Source: Malania oleifera (lineage: Eukaryota > Streptophyta > Magnoliopsida > Santalales > Ximeniaceae). Taken from it: a stretch of DNA of 64,000 nt. The position numbers were made by a program, and so were the translations under genes. Position 1 is the stretch's first letter; every line of letters starts with the position of its first letter. Positions 35,006 to 47,152 of the stretch are shown here, piece by piece. The stretch covers positions 58,358,346 through 58,422,345 of the forward strand of contig NC_080420.1 of the NCBI RefSeq assembly GCF_029873635.1. Direction: 5' to 3'. The notes beneath the pieces are model-generated. The model had not been told where the DNA came from, did no database searches, and saw only the letters and a program-made list of their open reading frames with translations.

Positions 35006-35988
35006 TGTTGGCCTAACATGACTTAATAATCATGTTTTGATGATAACAAATAAAAGGAATATGAAAGCTCAAGTTCAAATGAATACAAAAGTTGATTGCA
35101 AGACTCCATGGAAAAGGAATATGAAAGTTTGAAGATCGTGAGAGCATGAATATCAAAGAGGACTTGCTAAAAGTTTAGAGAATTTGAAGCTTGAAGTCAA
35201 GATGGACAAAACAAAAGACAAGCATGAAAGCTCCAAGCTTAAAATGTTTTAATGTCTTAAAAGAGTCTTTATGTAAGTACTTCATTCAAATGATAACTTG
35301 ATTGGATTTGATGCTCATTGGGAATCTCAGTAACTTAGAGACCGTGTTTTGAAATCCCTGGAAAATACTTTTCAAAAGTCTTAAATTATTTTGGGGAAAA
35401 CAAAAGAGCAAAAAGAATTTGGAAACAAAATTAAAAAATTAGTTTTTGGTCTTTTTAGGTGACTGACAAGGTTTTCCTAGTCGACTGACAAATATTTGAA
35501 CTGATTTTGAAACAACCCGAGAGGACCCAGTCGACTGACTCGTCTGTTCCTAGTCGACTGACTCAGTCTGTGTCTGAAATATTAGTGTTTTAAATGGATC
35601 CGGGCGACTGACTCCTATTTCCCAGTCGACTGACTCTTCGAGATTTTAAATTTTAAACATAACGAGTACTTTCCAAATTTGATTTTTTAAATTCTAACCA
35701 TTATGAAAACTTGGGAAACACTCCAAGCCACTTGGGGAACACGAAATACTCCTGATTAATCATGTATAAATACCTCCCCAAGGTTAAGGATTCAAACACA
35801 CCAAGCAATTATAGAAATTAAGCTTTCTTGCTCTCAAAACTCTAAATACTCTCAAAAGCTCTCTTGTGCAATTACTTTTTTAAATTCTCTACCGAGGTTT
35901 GCTGGGAATCTCTTACACAATTTTGAGTCTATACTGAATTATTTCAATCAAGAAAAAAAGCTCATGGTGAATACTTCGAAAGGCTTCA
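35006..35988 (+). mobile_element. SI3 5' LTR, left half (SIRE-type copia)
   Basis: It starts TGTTGGCCTAACATG and aligns with 53943-54965. It contains AGTCGACTGACT-type palindromes (35458-35640) and TATAAATAC at 35764-35772, followed by the leader TCAAACACACCAAGC. The match stops at about 35988, where the sequence changes to a TATATATA run belonging to a CHB LTR: a deletion junction, not an insertion end. Confidence 0.9.
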
Positions 35989-38277
35989 ACTGGTATATAT
36001 ATACATATCTCCAAAATAATAAATATTCACAAACACCAGTATATTTCACAACCATTTATACCTCAGAAAAAACATAAAACATAAAACATAACTTATTTAT
36101 ATCCCAAAATATCATCAAAATGTTTATACCCTTTTCTCTATCTAGAACCCCAAAAATGCTATCAACTTCGAGCTTCTCTCAGCTCGTTTACGTGGTAGTC
36201 CTAAAAAGAATAAATTCGTAATTGGGTGAGACACATCTCAGTAAGGGAAAGAAACAATATATATTAAACAACGTGTGATCAACATGAGATTATAGTCAAC
36301 ATTTTAATATCATTTGCAAATCATTAACATAGCTTCTAAAAAACATTTCCTGATCCTATTCATACACACGCAGAATATTTACCCATGAGACTACCCAAAG
36401 ATAAGGGTGATTACCCACCCATACAAGTAGCACGCCTTTGCCTTGATACATTAGGCAAACCAAAGGTCACAACTAAAGTAGACCAGGGCACTCACCTTAC
36501 TTAGTAAGCCTTCAAGTAATAGATTAATCTCATACTCACACAATTCATACAAAGTTTACCAGCGAAAGCCCCCAAGAATAAGGAAATCTACCCACCCATA
36601 CAAGTAGTTTCCCTCTACCCTAACGCGTTATGCAGCCTACTATTACATCTGATACTACTAGTGCACTTGCCTTCCTTAGCAAGCCCTTAGGCAAAGAGTT
36701 TGCCACGCCCTAGCGTAATACCTGATAATACTATAATACATTATTCTGTTTGTCGTTATTTAAACATCCATAAATGTTCATGTTCATAACTTTATCATTC
36801 CATAGTATTTCACTTTACATAACCTTTAAATTTTTATCTCGTTCACATTTCATATTTCATATCCATTTCATTCACATTCCCATTTCATTCATTTTCATTT
36901 CATTCATTAGTACTATAGCTCCTTTAGCTATACATCAGTTAGTCCACATAGATATGCGCTAGAATATGCTAAACACAACTCCTTTTAGCTGTCATCAATT
37001 AGTCTACAGCTCCTTTTCACTGTCATTTCATACATGGTTGCATTATCAAACACAAGCAACATGGTCCTTATTACATTTCACTAATAGTGCATTTCTTATA
37101 GAGTCTACATCTCACACAAATAACATATGTTCAAATATCATTACTATCCACTCATGCCACATATTTTAGCAGAAAAGTTCATACATTACCTATAAAATAA
37201 GCCAACCAATATTTAACGCTTATTTACTGAAAATATACCTTCATTTGTTATATAATTATCTTGAAATGCTTTTCATTTTCATCAGTTCATTTTCATATAT
37301 ATGTAGCTAAATGAGTAGTCCTAAGTTCAGAAAACATAATTTACATGGTTGGCATTTTATACCTACATGAAAACATATATACATATATAACATAGTCCAT
37401 TTTTATTTAATTCATAAAAACCTTATTTAATATATATAATTTCCCCTTTACCTGAATTTTTGAATTACACTAACAGGAATCCCACACAGATGCCCGCGGC
37501 GCTCACCCAGACCATGGTTCAAAAGCCCTAGTTCAATTAAATCAACACTAAATAGAGTACTATTTTAATATTTCCTAGACCCTTAAATTCCAAATAAATA
37601 ATTATACCCACAAATATAACCAATTTACTTAATTCCCTAAATCCCACTCTCACTTTGGAGTGGTGCCTAGGGAACCTAAATTAAAAATTTACTCTAGCCA
37701 AAATGACGACAATCGCAACTAGGACCCCATGGTGGTGTCCGATCGTCGATTTGGCTGAAGATCTAAAGAGAAATTGACTAAATTGGCAAAAGTTACCTTA
37801 CCCCAGCAATGGTACCGACACCGCTCCCATGACAAATCTACTCTAGTAGAAATGTCGGTGGCGAAGTTAGTAATCCAACGGTACCTTCCGTTTTCTGATC
37901 AACGCTCGTTAGGCCAACGAAATTGAGGAGAGAGAGATGGAGGACGAAGGAGAAAAACGAAAAGTGGCGTGAGAGAAGCTTCTGCTAGAGGAAATCTCAA
38001 TTGAAGATTTCAATTGGAAATCTTCACAAATCGCTTTATGCAATCCTATATATATATATATATCTCTTTATGTATATCTTTATTCCAATTAGTTTTATTT
38101 ATATATATATATATATATATCTTTATGTATACCTTTATTCCAATTAGTTTCTTTTCCTTTCATCATATTCCTTTTTATTTGTTTATTTAATACATTAACT
38201 TATTAATGTTTAACTAATTAATTGATTAATAATTTTAATTAATAATATTATTTATTTATTTTTTCCAGGTTACTACA
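35989..38277 (-). mobile_element. CHB 3' LTR, terminal part lost
   Basis: It aligns with 40050-42347. The right edge is GGTTACTACA (LTR start TGTAGTAACC on the minus strand) and is followed on the plus strand by TTCTCCCCTCCTT, the polypurine tract. The first ~200 bp seen in the other LTR copy (TGTAATGCC... to the TA-run) are missing. Promoter and leader show TA-runs at 38048-38064 and 38098-38121. Small ORFs inside are not convincing. Confidence 0.87.
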
Positions 38278-38290
38278 TTCTCCCCTCCTT
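38278..38290 (-). other. CHB polypurine tract
   Basis: TTCTCCCCTCCTT on the plus strand (AAGGAGGGGAGAA on the minus) lies immediately before the LTR start and is identical to the TK0 tract. AAATTTCGTCCTTG beyond it is the conserved Tekay/Del flank. Confidence 0.9.
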
Positions 38291-38459
38291 AAGAAATTTC
38301 GTCCTTGAAATTTTACCTACTATTCATCCTTTCACATTGTTAGAATTCATCAATTCATACAGTTAAATGTATATATATCACCATATAATTCTGCATCATC
38401 AATAATATAATCATCATATAAAACTTTACATCATCTATTACTAATGAAAATTATATAAT

Positions 38460-39489
38460 CTCAAACTTGCTTTTCCAATGGTATCCTCCTTACCCTGAAG
38501 TATATACAGTCGGGGTGGAGCACCTCTCCCAGGTGGCACCTGTTGTTTCCTTCGATATTGGTTCTAAACAGATACCATGGCAATGGTTCCCGACAATTTT
38601 TCTTTATATGCTTTGGTTTACCACACCTGAAACAATTTGGAGTGCCAAACCATCATTCGCCCCCATGCCTTTTATTACAGTTCTGGTCTACAGAGTCCAC
38701 TGCCTCTTTTCCTTTCTTCCCTGATCCCTTACTAACCTCAGCCTGAAAACTAGATGATGCAGGCCTCTTCTTCTGATCTGGAGGCTCTGTGCTGCTCTGG
38801 ATATTCTTTTCTAGCACCGAAGCCTTATCAACTAATTCATAGAAAGTTTAAACCTGAAACCCCACCACTAGCTCGTATATTTTGTGTCTCAGGCCTTTTT
38901 CAAATTTCTTGATCTTCCTTGCCTCGTTTGGAATCAAAAATGGTGTGAAGCAAGAAAGCTCCACAAATTTCGCTGCATATTCCGCAACGGTCTTGTCCCC
39001 CTAGGTCAGATTATTGAACTTCTCAATCTTTTCCTCTCTAACAGATGAAGGAAAATACCTGTCAAAGAACAGCTCTTTGAATCTTTACTAGGTAAGAGCT
39101 ATCTTTTCCAGCCCCTATTCCTCTAGCAACTTTGCAGAAAGCCACTTGCATTTTGCCTCTCCAGTCATCTTGAAAATGGCGTAACGAACCTTTTGCTCGT
39201 CCGTGTAGTCGAGTACAGCCATGATCTCCTCTATTTCCTATACCCAATTCTCTACAACCACTGGATCAGGTCCTCCTACAAAGGCTGGAGGGTTCATCCT
39301 CATAAACTCTTTAATGTTGCAGCCTTGACCTGTAGGTGGATAATTCTATTCTTTAGGATCCTTCTTCATCTTTTCCTTAACCTAGCAGACTATACCCCGT
39401 AGCACCTTGGAGGTATTAATGTCCTCTTCACTAGAAGTATCTGAATCTTCTCTTCCTTCAGCCTCCACATCCTCATCTCTAGGATCCAT
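38460..39489 (-). pseudogene. CHB gag; the pol gene is absent
   Basis: It starts MDPRDEDVEAEGRED at 39489. Capsid segments follow: FMRMNPPAFVGGPDP, IFKMTGEAKCKWL, RFKELFFDRYFPSSVREEK, TVAEYAAKFVELSCF. One complete knuckle, CFRCGKPKHIKKNC, lies near 38600-38636. About 130 bp later the non-coding DNA leading to the polypurine tract begins, so protease, RT, RNase H and integrase are deleted. Stops are frequent. The 39490-39840 leader has only a decayed primer site (8 of 12 matches to the tRNA-Met site). Confidence 0.85.
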
Positions 39490-39840
39490 CCTAGAAAATA
39501 GAAAAAAAAAGAGATAAGAATTCCATATCATAATCCCAAACAACATAATCATTAAATTAAATCCAATAAAAATTCAAAATCTCATTATAAGGATCAATCT
39601 CACGGCTAAGAAACATCATCGTTGATGGATTTACTGTGGTTTTCTGAAACCATCGACTGAATCAGAAAATCACAGAAGTCCAACAAGGGATTTTTGCCTC
39701 CAAGCTATAAGATAAAATCCTATACTTATTAACACCTAACTAACCCATCTCCTATTTTTCATCCTAACTCATTCTTATACTATGGTATAAATCATTTCCT
39801 AAGTTCTCAAAATCCCAAAATCATTGCTTTAAAACTAATA

Positions 39841-40018
39841 TGTAATGCCTCGAACCCTTAAACCCATTCCGGTGCGTTATTCTTGAAAATCCTGATATTC
39901 CATAAATAGATAAATACATTCGCAATGGAAAACATAACTATTATCCTCAATCATAATAATAAATACCAAAGTTTACTAATTCTATCTGTAATCCACAATA
40001 GCCATTCATCACCTGTAT

Positions 40019-40060
<42 letters not shown>

Positions 40061-42148
40061 CTCCAAAATAATCAATATTCACAAACACCAGTATGTTTCA
40101 CAACCATTCATCCTTCAGAAAAACTTTAAAACATAAAACATAAAATATAACATATTTACATCCCAAAATATCATCAAAATGTTTATACCCTTTTCTCTAT
40201 CTAGAACCCCAAAATTCCTATCAACTTTGAGCTTCTCTAAGCTCATTTATGTGGTGGTCCTGAAAAGAATAAATTTGTAATCATGTGAGACACATCTTAG
40301 TAAGGGAAAGAAATAATATATATTAAAACAGTGTTTGGTCAACATGAGATTATAATCAATATTTCAATATCATTTGCAAATCATTAACATAGCTTTTGAA
40401 AAACATTTCCTGATCCTATTCATACACATGCAGAATATTTACCCACGAGACTACCCAAAGATAAGGGTAATTACCCACCTATACAAGTAGCACCCCTCTG
40501 CCCTAATACATTAGGCAACCTAAAGGTCACAAGTGAAGCATACCAGGGCACTCACCATACTTAGTAAGCCTTCAAGTAATAGATTAATCTCATACTCACA
40601 CAATTCATACAAAGTTTACCATCGAAAGCCCCCAAGAATAAGGAAATCTACCCGCCTATATAAGTACTTTCCCTCTGCCCTAGTGCGTTATACAGCCTAC
40701 TGCTACATCTGATACTACTAGTGCACTCGCCTATCTTAGCTAGCCCTCAAGCTAAGAGTTTGCCCCGCCCTAGCGTAACATATTCTGCTAGCATAAATAC
40801 CTAATAATACCATAATACATTATTCAGTTTGTCATTATTCAAATATCCATAATTGTTCATGTTCATAACTCATTTCAAAGCATTTCACTTTACATAACCT
40901 TTCACCTTTTATACCGTTCACATTTCATATTTCACATCTATTTTATTCACATTTCCATTTCATTCATTAGTACTACAACTCCTTTTAACTATACATCAGT
41001 TAGTCTACATAGATATATGCTACAATCTACTAACACAGCTCTTTTTAGCTGTCATCAATTAGTCTACAACTTTTTTTAGCTTTTATTGCATACAAGGTTG
41101 CATTATCAAACACAAGCAACATGGTCCTTATAACATTTCATTAACAATGCATTTCTGCATATTATACAAATAACATATGTTCAAACAGCATTACTATCCA
41201 CTCATGACACACATTTTAGCAGAAAAGTTCATACATTTCCTGTAAAATAAGCCAACCAATATTTAACTTTTATTTATTGAAAATATACCTTCATTTCTTA
41301 CATAATTATCCTGAAATAATTTCCACTTTCATCAGTTCATTTTCACATATACGTAGCTAAATAAGCAGCCCTAAGTTCAGAAAATATAATTTACATGGTT
41401 GGAATTTTATACTCACATGAAAACATATATACATATATAGCATAGTCCATTTTTATTTTAATTCATAAAAACCTTATTTAATCTATACAATTTCCCTCTT
41501 ACCTGAATCCTTGAACTACACCGATAGGAATCCCACATAGATGGTCGTAACACTCACCCAGACCCTTATTCAAAAACCCTAGTTCAATTAAATCAAGCCT
41601 AAATAAAATACTATTTTAATTTTTCCTAGGCCCTTAAATTCCAAATAAATAATTATACCCTCAAATATAACCAATTTACTTAATTCCCTAAATCCCACTC
41701 TCACTTTGGAGTGGTGCCTAGGAAACCCAAATTAAAAATTTACTCTAGTCACAATGACGACAATCGCGACTAGGACCCCATGGTGGTGCATGATCATCGA
41801 TTTGGTTGAAGATCTAAGGAGAAATTGAGTAAATTGGGAAAAGTTACCTTACCCCAGGAATGGTGCCTACGCCGCTCCAACGACAAATCCACTCTAGTAG
41901 AAATGTCGGTGGTGGAGTTTGGAATTCAACTGTACCTTTCATTTTCCAATCGGCACTCGTTAGGCTGACGAAATCGAGAGAGAGAGAGAGAAGGAGGATG
42001 AAGGAGAAAAATGGAAAGTGGCTTGAGAGAAGCTTCTGCCAACGGAAATCTCAATTGAAGATTTCAATTGGAAATCTTCACAGATTACTTTATGCAATCC
42101 TATATATATATATATATATATATATTATTATAATAACTTTACACACAC

Positions 42149-42202
<54 letters not shown>

Positions 42203-42347
42203 CTTTATGTATATCTTTATTCCAATTAGTTTTTTTCCTTCATACTATTCCTTTTTATTTGTTTATTTAATACATTAATTTATTAATGTTTAACTAATTA
42301 ATTGATTAATAATTTTAATTAAAAATATTTTTTTTTTGGTTACTACA
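39841..42347 (-). mobile_element. CHB 5' LTR (complete, 2507 bp)
   Basis: On the plus strand it runs from TGTAATGCCTCG to GGTTACTACA. It matches 35989-38277 with divergence visible in most lines (order of one in ten). Microsatellites: (TA)n at 40025-40052, (TA)n near 42103, (CA)n at 42141-42183 and (TA)n at 42183-42202, longer than in the other copy. The 136-codon ORF at 41860-42270 is a microsatellite artefact. The right flank is RT-coding DNA of CHC. Confidence 0.9.
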
Positions 42348-43200
42348 CAAAACACTCCTGACCTCCTGAACGATCTCTGGTCTCACCCAACTCACCACTA
42401 CTTATGTCTTGCTTGGGTCAACTGATATGCAATCCTCGGAGACACATGCCCAAGGAAAGTATTCTGCATCAACCATAATTCACATTTCCTAAATTTAGCG
42501 TATAACTTCTTCTCCCTTAACACTTGCAATAATAGCTTTATATGATCTTCGTGCTCCTCAAAACTCTTCGAGTAGACCAGTATATCATCAATAAATACCA
42601 CAACAAACTGGTCTAGGTACTAATGGAACACCCAATTCATTAAATCTATAAACACTACCGGTGCATTAGTCAATCTAAATGGCATTACCAGAAACTCGCA
42701 TTTCTTATACCTGGTTTGGAATGCTATCTTTGAAATGTCCTCTCTTTCACCCAGTGATATCTCGACCGAAGGTCAATCTTGGAGTAGACCTGGGTCCCCT
42801 GGAGCTAATCAAATAAATCATCAATTCTGAAAAGAGGATATTTATTCTTGACTGTCTGTTTGTTTATTTCTCTATAATAAATGCACATTCTCATAGTCCC
42901 ATCATTCTTCTTTATGAACAGGACATGTGCTCCCTAAAGCAACACACTAGGCCTAATAAACCCTATATCCATCAACTCCTGCAGCTGGCCTTTCAATTCT
43001 TTTAGTTCAATTAGAGCCATTATATACGCCACTTTAGATATTGGTGTCGACCCTAGTAGTAGATCCACGGTAAATTCAATCTCTCGATCTGGTGGTAAGT
43101 TAGGTAATTCCTCTGAAAAGACATCTGAAAATTCTCTAACTACTGGAATATCAACCTGTTTTAGTTCTTCCCTCGACAAATCCTTTATGTAAGCAATATA
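42348..43200 (-). pseudogene. CHC reverse transcriptase, cut by CHB
   Basis: The minus frame 43179-42934 encodes FSDVFSEELPNLPPDREIEF, the linker into RT. Then [20 protein letters not shown] and, at 42601-42398, the catalytic block [20 protein letters not shown] followed by [13 protein letters not shown]. The gene stops at the CHB LTR edge (42347) before the connection domain. Stops and frame changes are frequent. The remaining pol and the left LTR of CHC are missing, removed with part of SI3. Confidence 0.85.
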
Positions 43201-43233
43201 CCCCTGACAAACACCCTGAAGCAGTCTCCTCGC

Positions 43234-43735
43234 CTAAATAGTTGACACCAACTGGGGTGAGGCATGCACACGTGAACTCATATATCTGAATTCTTGCTCA
43301 CTCGGGGCTTTGAAAATCACTTCTTTTCGATGACAATCTACGTTGCCATGATTAACTGTCAGCCAGTCCATACATAATATCAAATTGAACCCCTGCATAT
43401 CTAATACCGCAAGATTGGCTGGTAGTACTTTCTCCTGAACGTCCACTGGAAAATTTTTAAGCACCCTCCTACACCTCATTACTGATTCAGTCGCGTGGCT
43501 ACTAACAATTCAACATCTAACAATTGTGCCTCAACCCCAACTAATTTAGCTTGTCCAAATGACACGAAAGAATGGGTGGCATATGTGTAAAAAAAAAAAC
43601 AACTTTATATAGTAAAACAGTAAGAATACCTATCAGGAAGTCCTTATCAACCTCAGCACCTCTCGGCGTCAATGTATAAACCCTCACTAGTGCTGTGTTC
43701 CTTTGCTGGCCCTCCACGGGGCACCTAGTAACCAC
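43234..43735 (-). pseudogene. CHC aspartic protease
   Basis: Frames 43735-43541 and 43479-43234 read GAEVDKDFLIGILTVLLYKV and AVLDMQGFNLILCMDWLTVN with DCHRKEVIF, the body of a Ty3 chromovirus protease (compare TK1 at 7330). The DSGA active-site part, expected near 43550-43600, is replaced by a run of A/T (VVFFFTHMPP) and is not recognisable. Confidence 0.75.
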
Positions 43736-44735
43736 CCTGGAACAGTCTGTGAACTGGTGCGTGGACTAGTGGTTCTTGACATGACAAGCCTTATGACTGG
43801 GTCTCCCACACTGATAGCAGATGTTATCTCCCATCCTACATTCACCTGGATGTCTCCGGCCACATCTGGAGCAGATGGGATAAGTTTGCTCACCTTAGAA
43901 ATCACGATGTCCCATCATCTACCTCTTGCCTCCACTGAACCAGTCTCCCCTCCATAGGCCTCGGTTAGGACCTTCCTAGAAACTTGGAGGCATGGACCTC
44001 TTCCTCTGGCTTAGTACTCTCACATCTTTCTATTCGCTCTCCTTTGCTATTGTGACTCTGTCTACCAATTAGAGAAGTCATGCATCTTTAGAATTGCCAC
44101 CTACTTATATATATATATATATATATATATCTTCTCAAGCCCCTCTAAAAAATCTTGACCTTCTTAGCTTCATATGACACTATATATGGAGCAAATCATG
44201 ACAGGTTGATGAATTTTTCCACATACCGTTGAATTGTCAATGGCCCTTGAGTCAAACTCATGAACTCCTGTACTTTAGCCTCTCTGATAGTAGCAAGAAA
44301 ATATCTGTCAAATAATATGTCCCTAAACCAGCTCCAAGTCATAGGAACTGGTATAGGTCTCTGCTCCTCTAGTAATCTAGTAGTCGTCCACCATCTCTCA
44401 GCCTCTTATGTCAACTTATACGTGGCATAGAGGACCCTCTACTCATCGGTGCAGTGGAGCACCGTTAGAACCTTCTCTATCTCCTACATCCAGTTCTCAA
44501 CAATAACAAGATCAGCTGCTCCTGAAAATGCTAGAGGGTTCATCTTCATGAACTTTTCTATCGTACACCCCTGGGCTACAGATGGGCCTCCCTACTCCCT
44601 GGAGCTGCGTGCAATCTCAACCATGACCTATTGAGCTATGCTGCGTAAAATAGCATCCGCGTCCCCACCACCCATGCTAGAAGGCCTTGCTCCATCATTG
44701 CCGCTAGCGTGAGCACCACTACCTCCAGGGTTCAT
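43736..44735 (-). pseudogene. CHC gag
   Basis: It starts MNPGGSGAHASGNDG at 44735. Capsid segments: FMKMNPLAFSGAADL, a stop, AERWWTTTRLLEEQRPIPV, FRDILFDRYFLATIREAK and LTIQRYVEKFINLS. A (TA)n microsatellite (44103-44131) interrupts the middle. The cysteine-rich end appears around 43790-43870 in degraded form. Many stops. 44736-45030 is the leader with no other feature. Confidence 0.82.
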
Positions 44736-45030
44736 CCTGTAATAATAACAAATTATTCTAAGAATTCGAACCTCATAATGCTATCCTTACTTTCATCTAA
44801 CTAAAATTCCCTCATACTACTTATTACTAATTTAAGGTCTGGTCATACCAGATGGAAAACAATAGTTTACTAGGGTTTTCCTAAAATCACCCCCCAAGGA
44901 AAAATATAGAAACCACCCTGAAGTTCCTACTTCCAGACTGCAGAACAAAATCCTAAATTCTCATCTCCATTCCTATATTTCGGTATTATTTTTCGTTGTA
45001 CTCTACAGTCTACAAAACCTAGAAACTTAA

Positions 45031-45042
45031 GCTCTGATACCA
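45031..45042 (-). other. CHC primer binding site (tRNA-Met)
   Basis: GCTCTGATACCA on the plus strand is the exact initiator tRNA-Met primer site on the minus strand, four bases from the LTR. Confidence 0.93.
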
Positions 45043-45046
45043 AAAA

Positions 45047-47151
45047 TGTAATGACCTCAAAATTTCATACCATTTTTTTTCCAAATATATATAAACTGAT
45101 AATCCTTTTACTTTAATGCCCCTGTAATGACTATTGGAAAACACGTATATAGCGGAAAACATAAAACTATACAACCAATATTACAATACTAGAATTTAGT
45201 ATTATCCCCAAAACATATATACATAACTACACATCTTCCCAGCAGCATCTACCAACAAAAACCTTGAATGCTACTCCAAAACTAAGTCCCCCTGAAAACA
45301 CTTACCTTACAGATAGGGCAGTGTAAATGATCTCTCTATCTTTGAGTCTGATCTGCTCATCTAGTTGGATCACCTGAAAAATGTTAAATTATTAGGATGA
45401 GACAACTTTCAGTAAGATGAAATATTCTATTACCAGTGTGTGGCATCTAAGTTTACATGAACTATAAAATAACAAGTAGCTGAACTAAGATAACAGGTAA
45501 AATATAATACTGTGTAACTCACACCTATGTGGTTTAAAATAATACAGTTGTTTCTGAACTTACTATTAAGAATCATACTTTTATAATCTATAGGTAAGTC
45601 TGCTAATTTCTGTAAATCTACATATATATATATATAACTGTAAAACTTCCTTGGAAAACTGTATGTCATGATTTAACTCCTCATGATAGGGTTGTGCGGC
45701 TTGTAGGCGGGACTTAACATTGGTTGGCCCACCAGGATAAGTCAACTAAAACTCTATTAATCATCTGACCGGCCACTCTGCAATCCCTCCAAAGGCACGA
45801 TAATTGACATCTCCCGCGCCAAACCGGCCACCTCAACCCAAATTTCTAGGGAGCTTGCAGTCCCTCCAAGGCACGGTTGATGGAAATCCACACACTATCT
45901 GAGATATGTGGTTGCACTCTGATTTGAAATAGTTGCGGTACTGTGCTCTGTTGACTGAACTGATCCATCAGGGATATGATACTGTATAATAATATTATAT
46001 ATATATATATCTTACTATTTTACCATGATTCTATTTTTACTGAAATAACCATAACATTGTAATAACTGATCTGGATGTACTATGTAATATGAATAATCTG
46101 TAATATCTAAATAATTTGAATGTAATGGTTCTGAAATCCATATATCATGGTATTCTGAAAAATGCTGTAAAATATATGTTTATGTACGTATACTACAAAT
46201 CATGATAATCTGAAAGTTGTATAACTCTTGTACTGGTTTGATATTAACTCAAGCCACACTACTAAAATAATAAAATATCCCATATCCTGAAATTTGTATT
46301 TTCTAATAATAAAAATAATTTATGATCTAAATAATAATCCTAAAAATCATTTAATTTAATATATGTAACCATCTGAAATACATATACCATAATACATATA
46401 CTTTATTGATAAAAAATTCCTAATTTAACTGACATTGCATATTTCCCTTACCTGGCTAACTAAACTCACCTACTAATTGCGTTCATAATTCCATAATCCT
46501 GAAATTATACACATACATATTTTCCTATTAATTAACCGAATTCCCAGAATAGTTTTTATACTCACATTTTCCTAAATTATAAACCATCTATCATTTACTT
46601 GAGTTCCTGAGGACACCCACTAAAAATCCTTAGCATGCCTACGGTATATGCACCAAACCCTAAATTTTACAAAATTCCAATTTCTTAATTTAACCTTAGA
46701 AATATATTCACATCTAAGCTTATATATTCAATAATTAAATAATCAACCCAAAAAACACCCTTACCTTAGTTTTGGGATGGTACCCCAAAACCCCAAATTG
46801 AAATTTTGCTCCACCTATGTTGTAGAGAATCTTCCTAGGAACCCTATGGTGGTTCCTAATCGTTGAAATGAAGCTTCACGGAGCAAAAATTGTAGAGAGA
46901 AGGGAGAAGGGTTCGTGAGTTTGGAGAGGAGAGGAAAGAGAGAAAGTTTTGATTTTATGTTTAAAATGCATTTCTTGGTATCTTATAATCTCAACTCTGC
47001 AACCAAAAATTGTCAACGGTTTTCCTGGCTTCTCAAAACACCATCGCTGGTTTTCTGGCTCCTTCAGAAAACCATCGCCGGTTTCCTCCTACTTTAGCCA
47101 AAAATCCATTTTCTCATTTCCTTTTATTATTTTATTTTCCAAGTCACTATA
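45047..47151 (-). mobile_element. CHC 5' LTR (2105 bp)
   Basis: On the plus strand it runs from TGTAATGACCTC to AAGTCACTATA, so the minus-strand LTR start is TATAGTGACTT, a TG-to-TA change. The right flank GGTAACC is coding sequence of SI3 gag, so CHC inserted in that gene. It differs clearly from the CHB LTR and is another family of the same lineage. Confidence 0.87.
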
Positions 47152-47152
47152 G

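Noticed and set aside
41860..42270. 136-codon ORF in the CHB LTR
   Set aside because: Its C-terminal half is a CA/TA microsatellite and the other LTR copy does not keep the frame.
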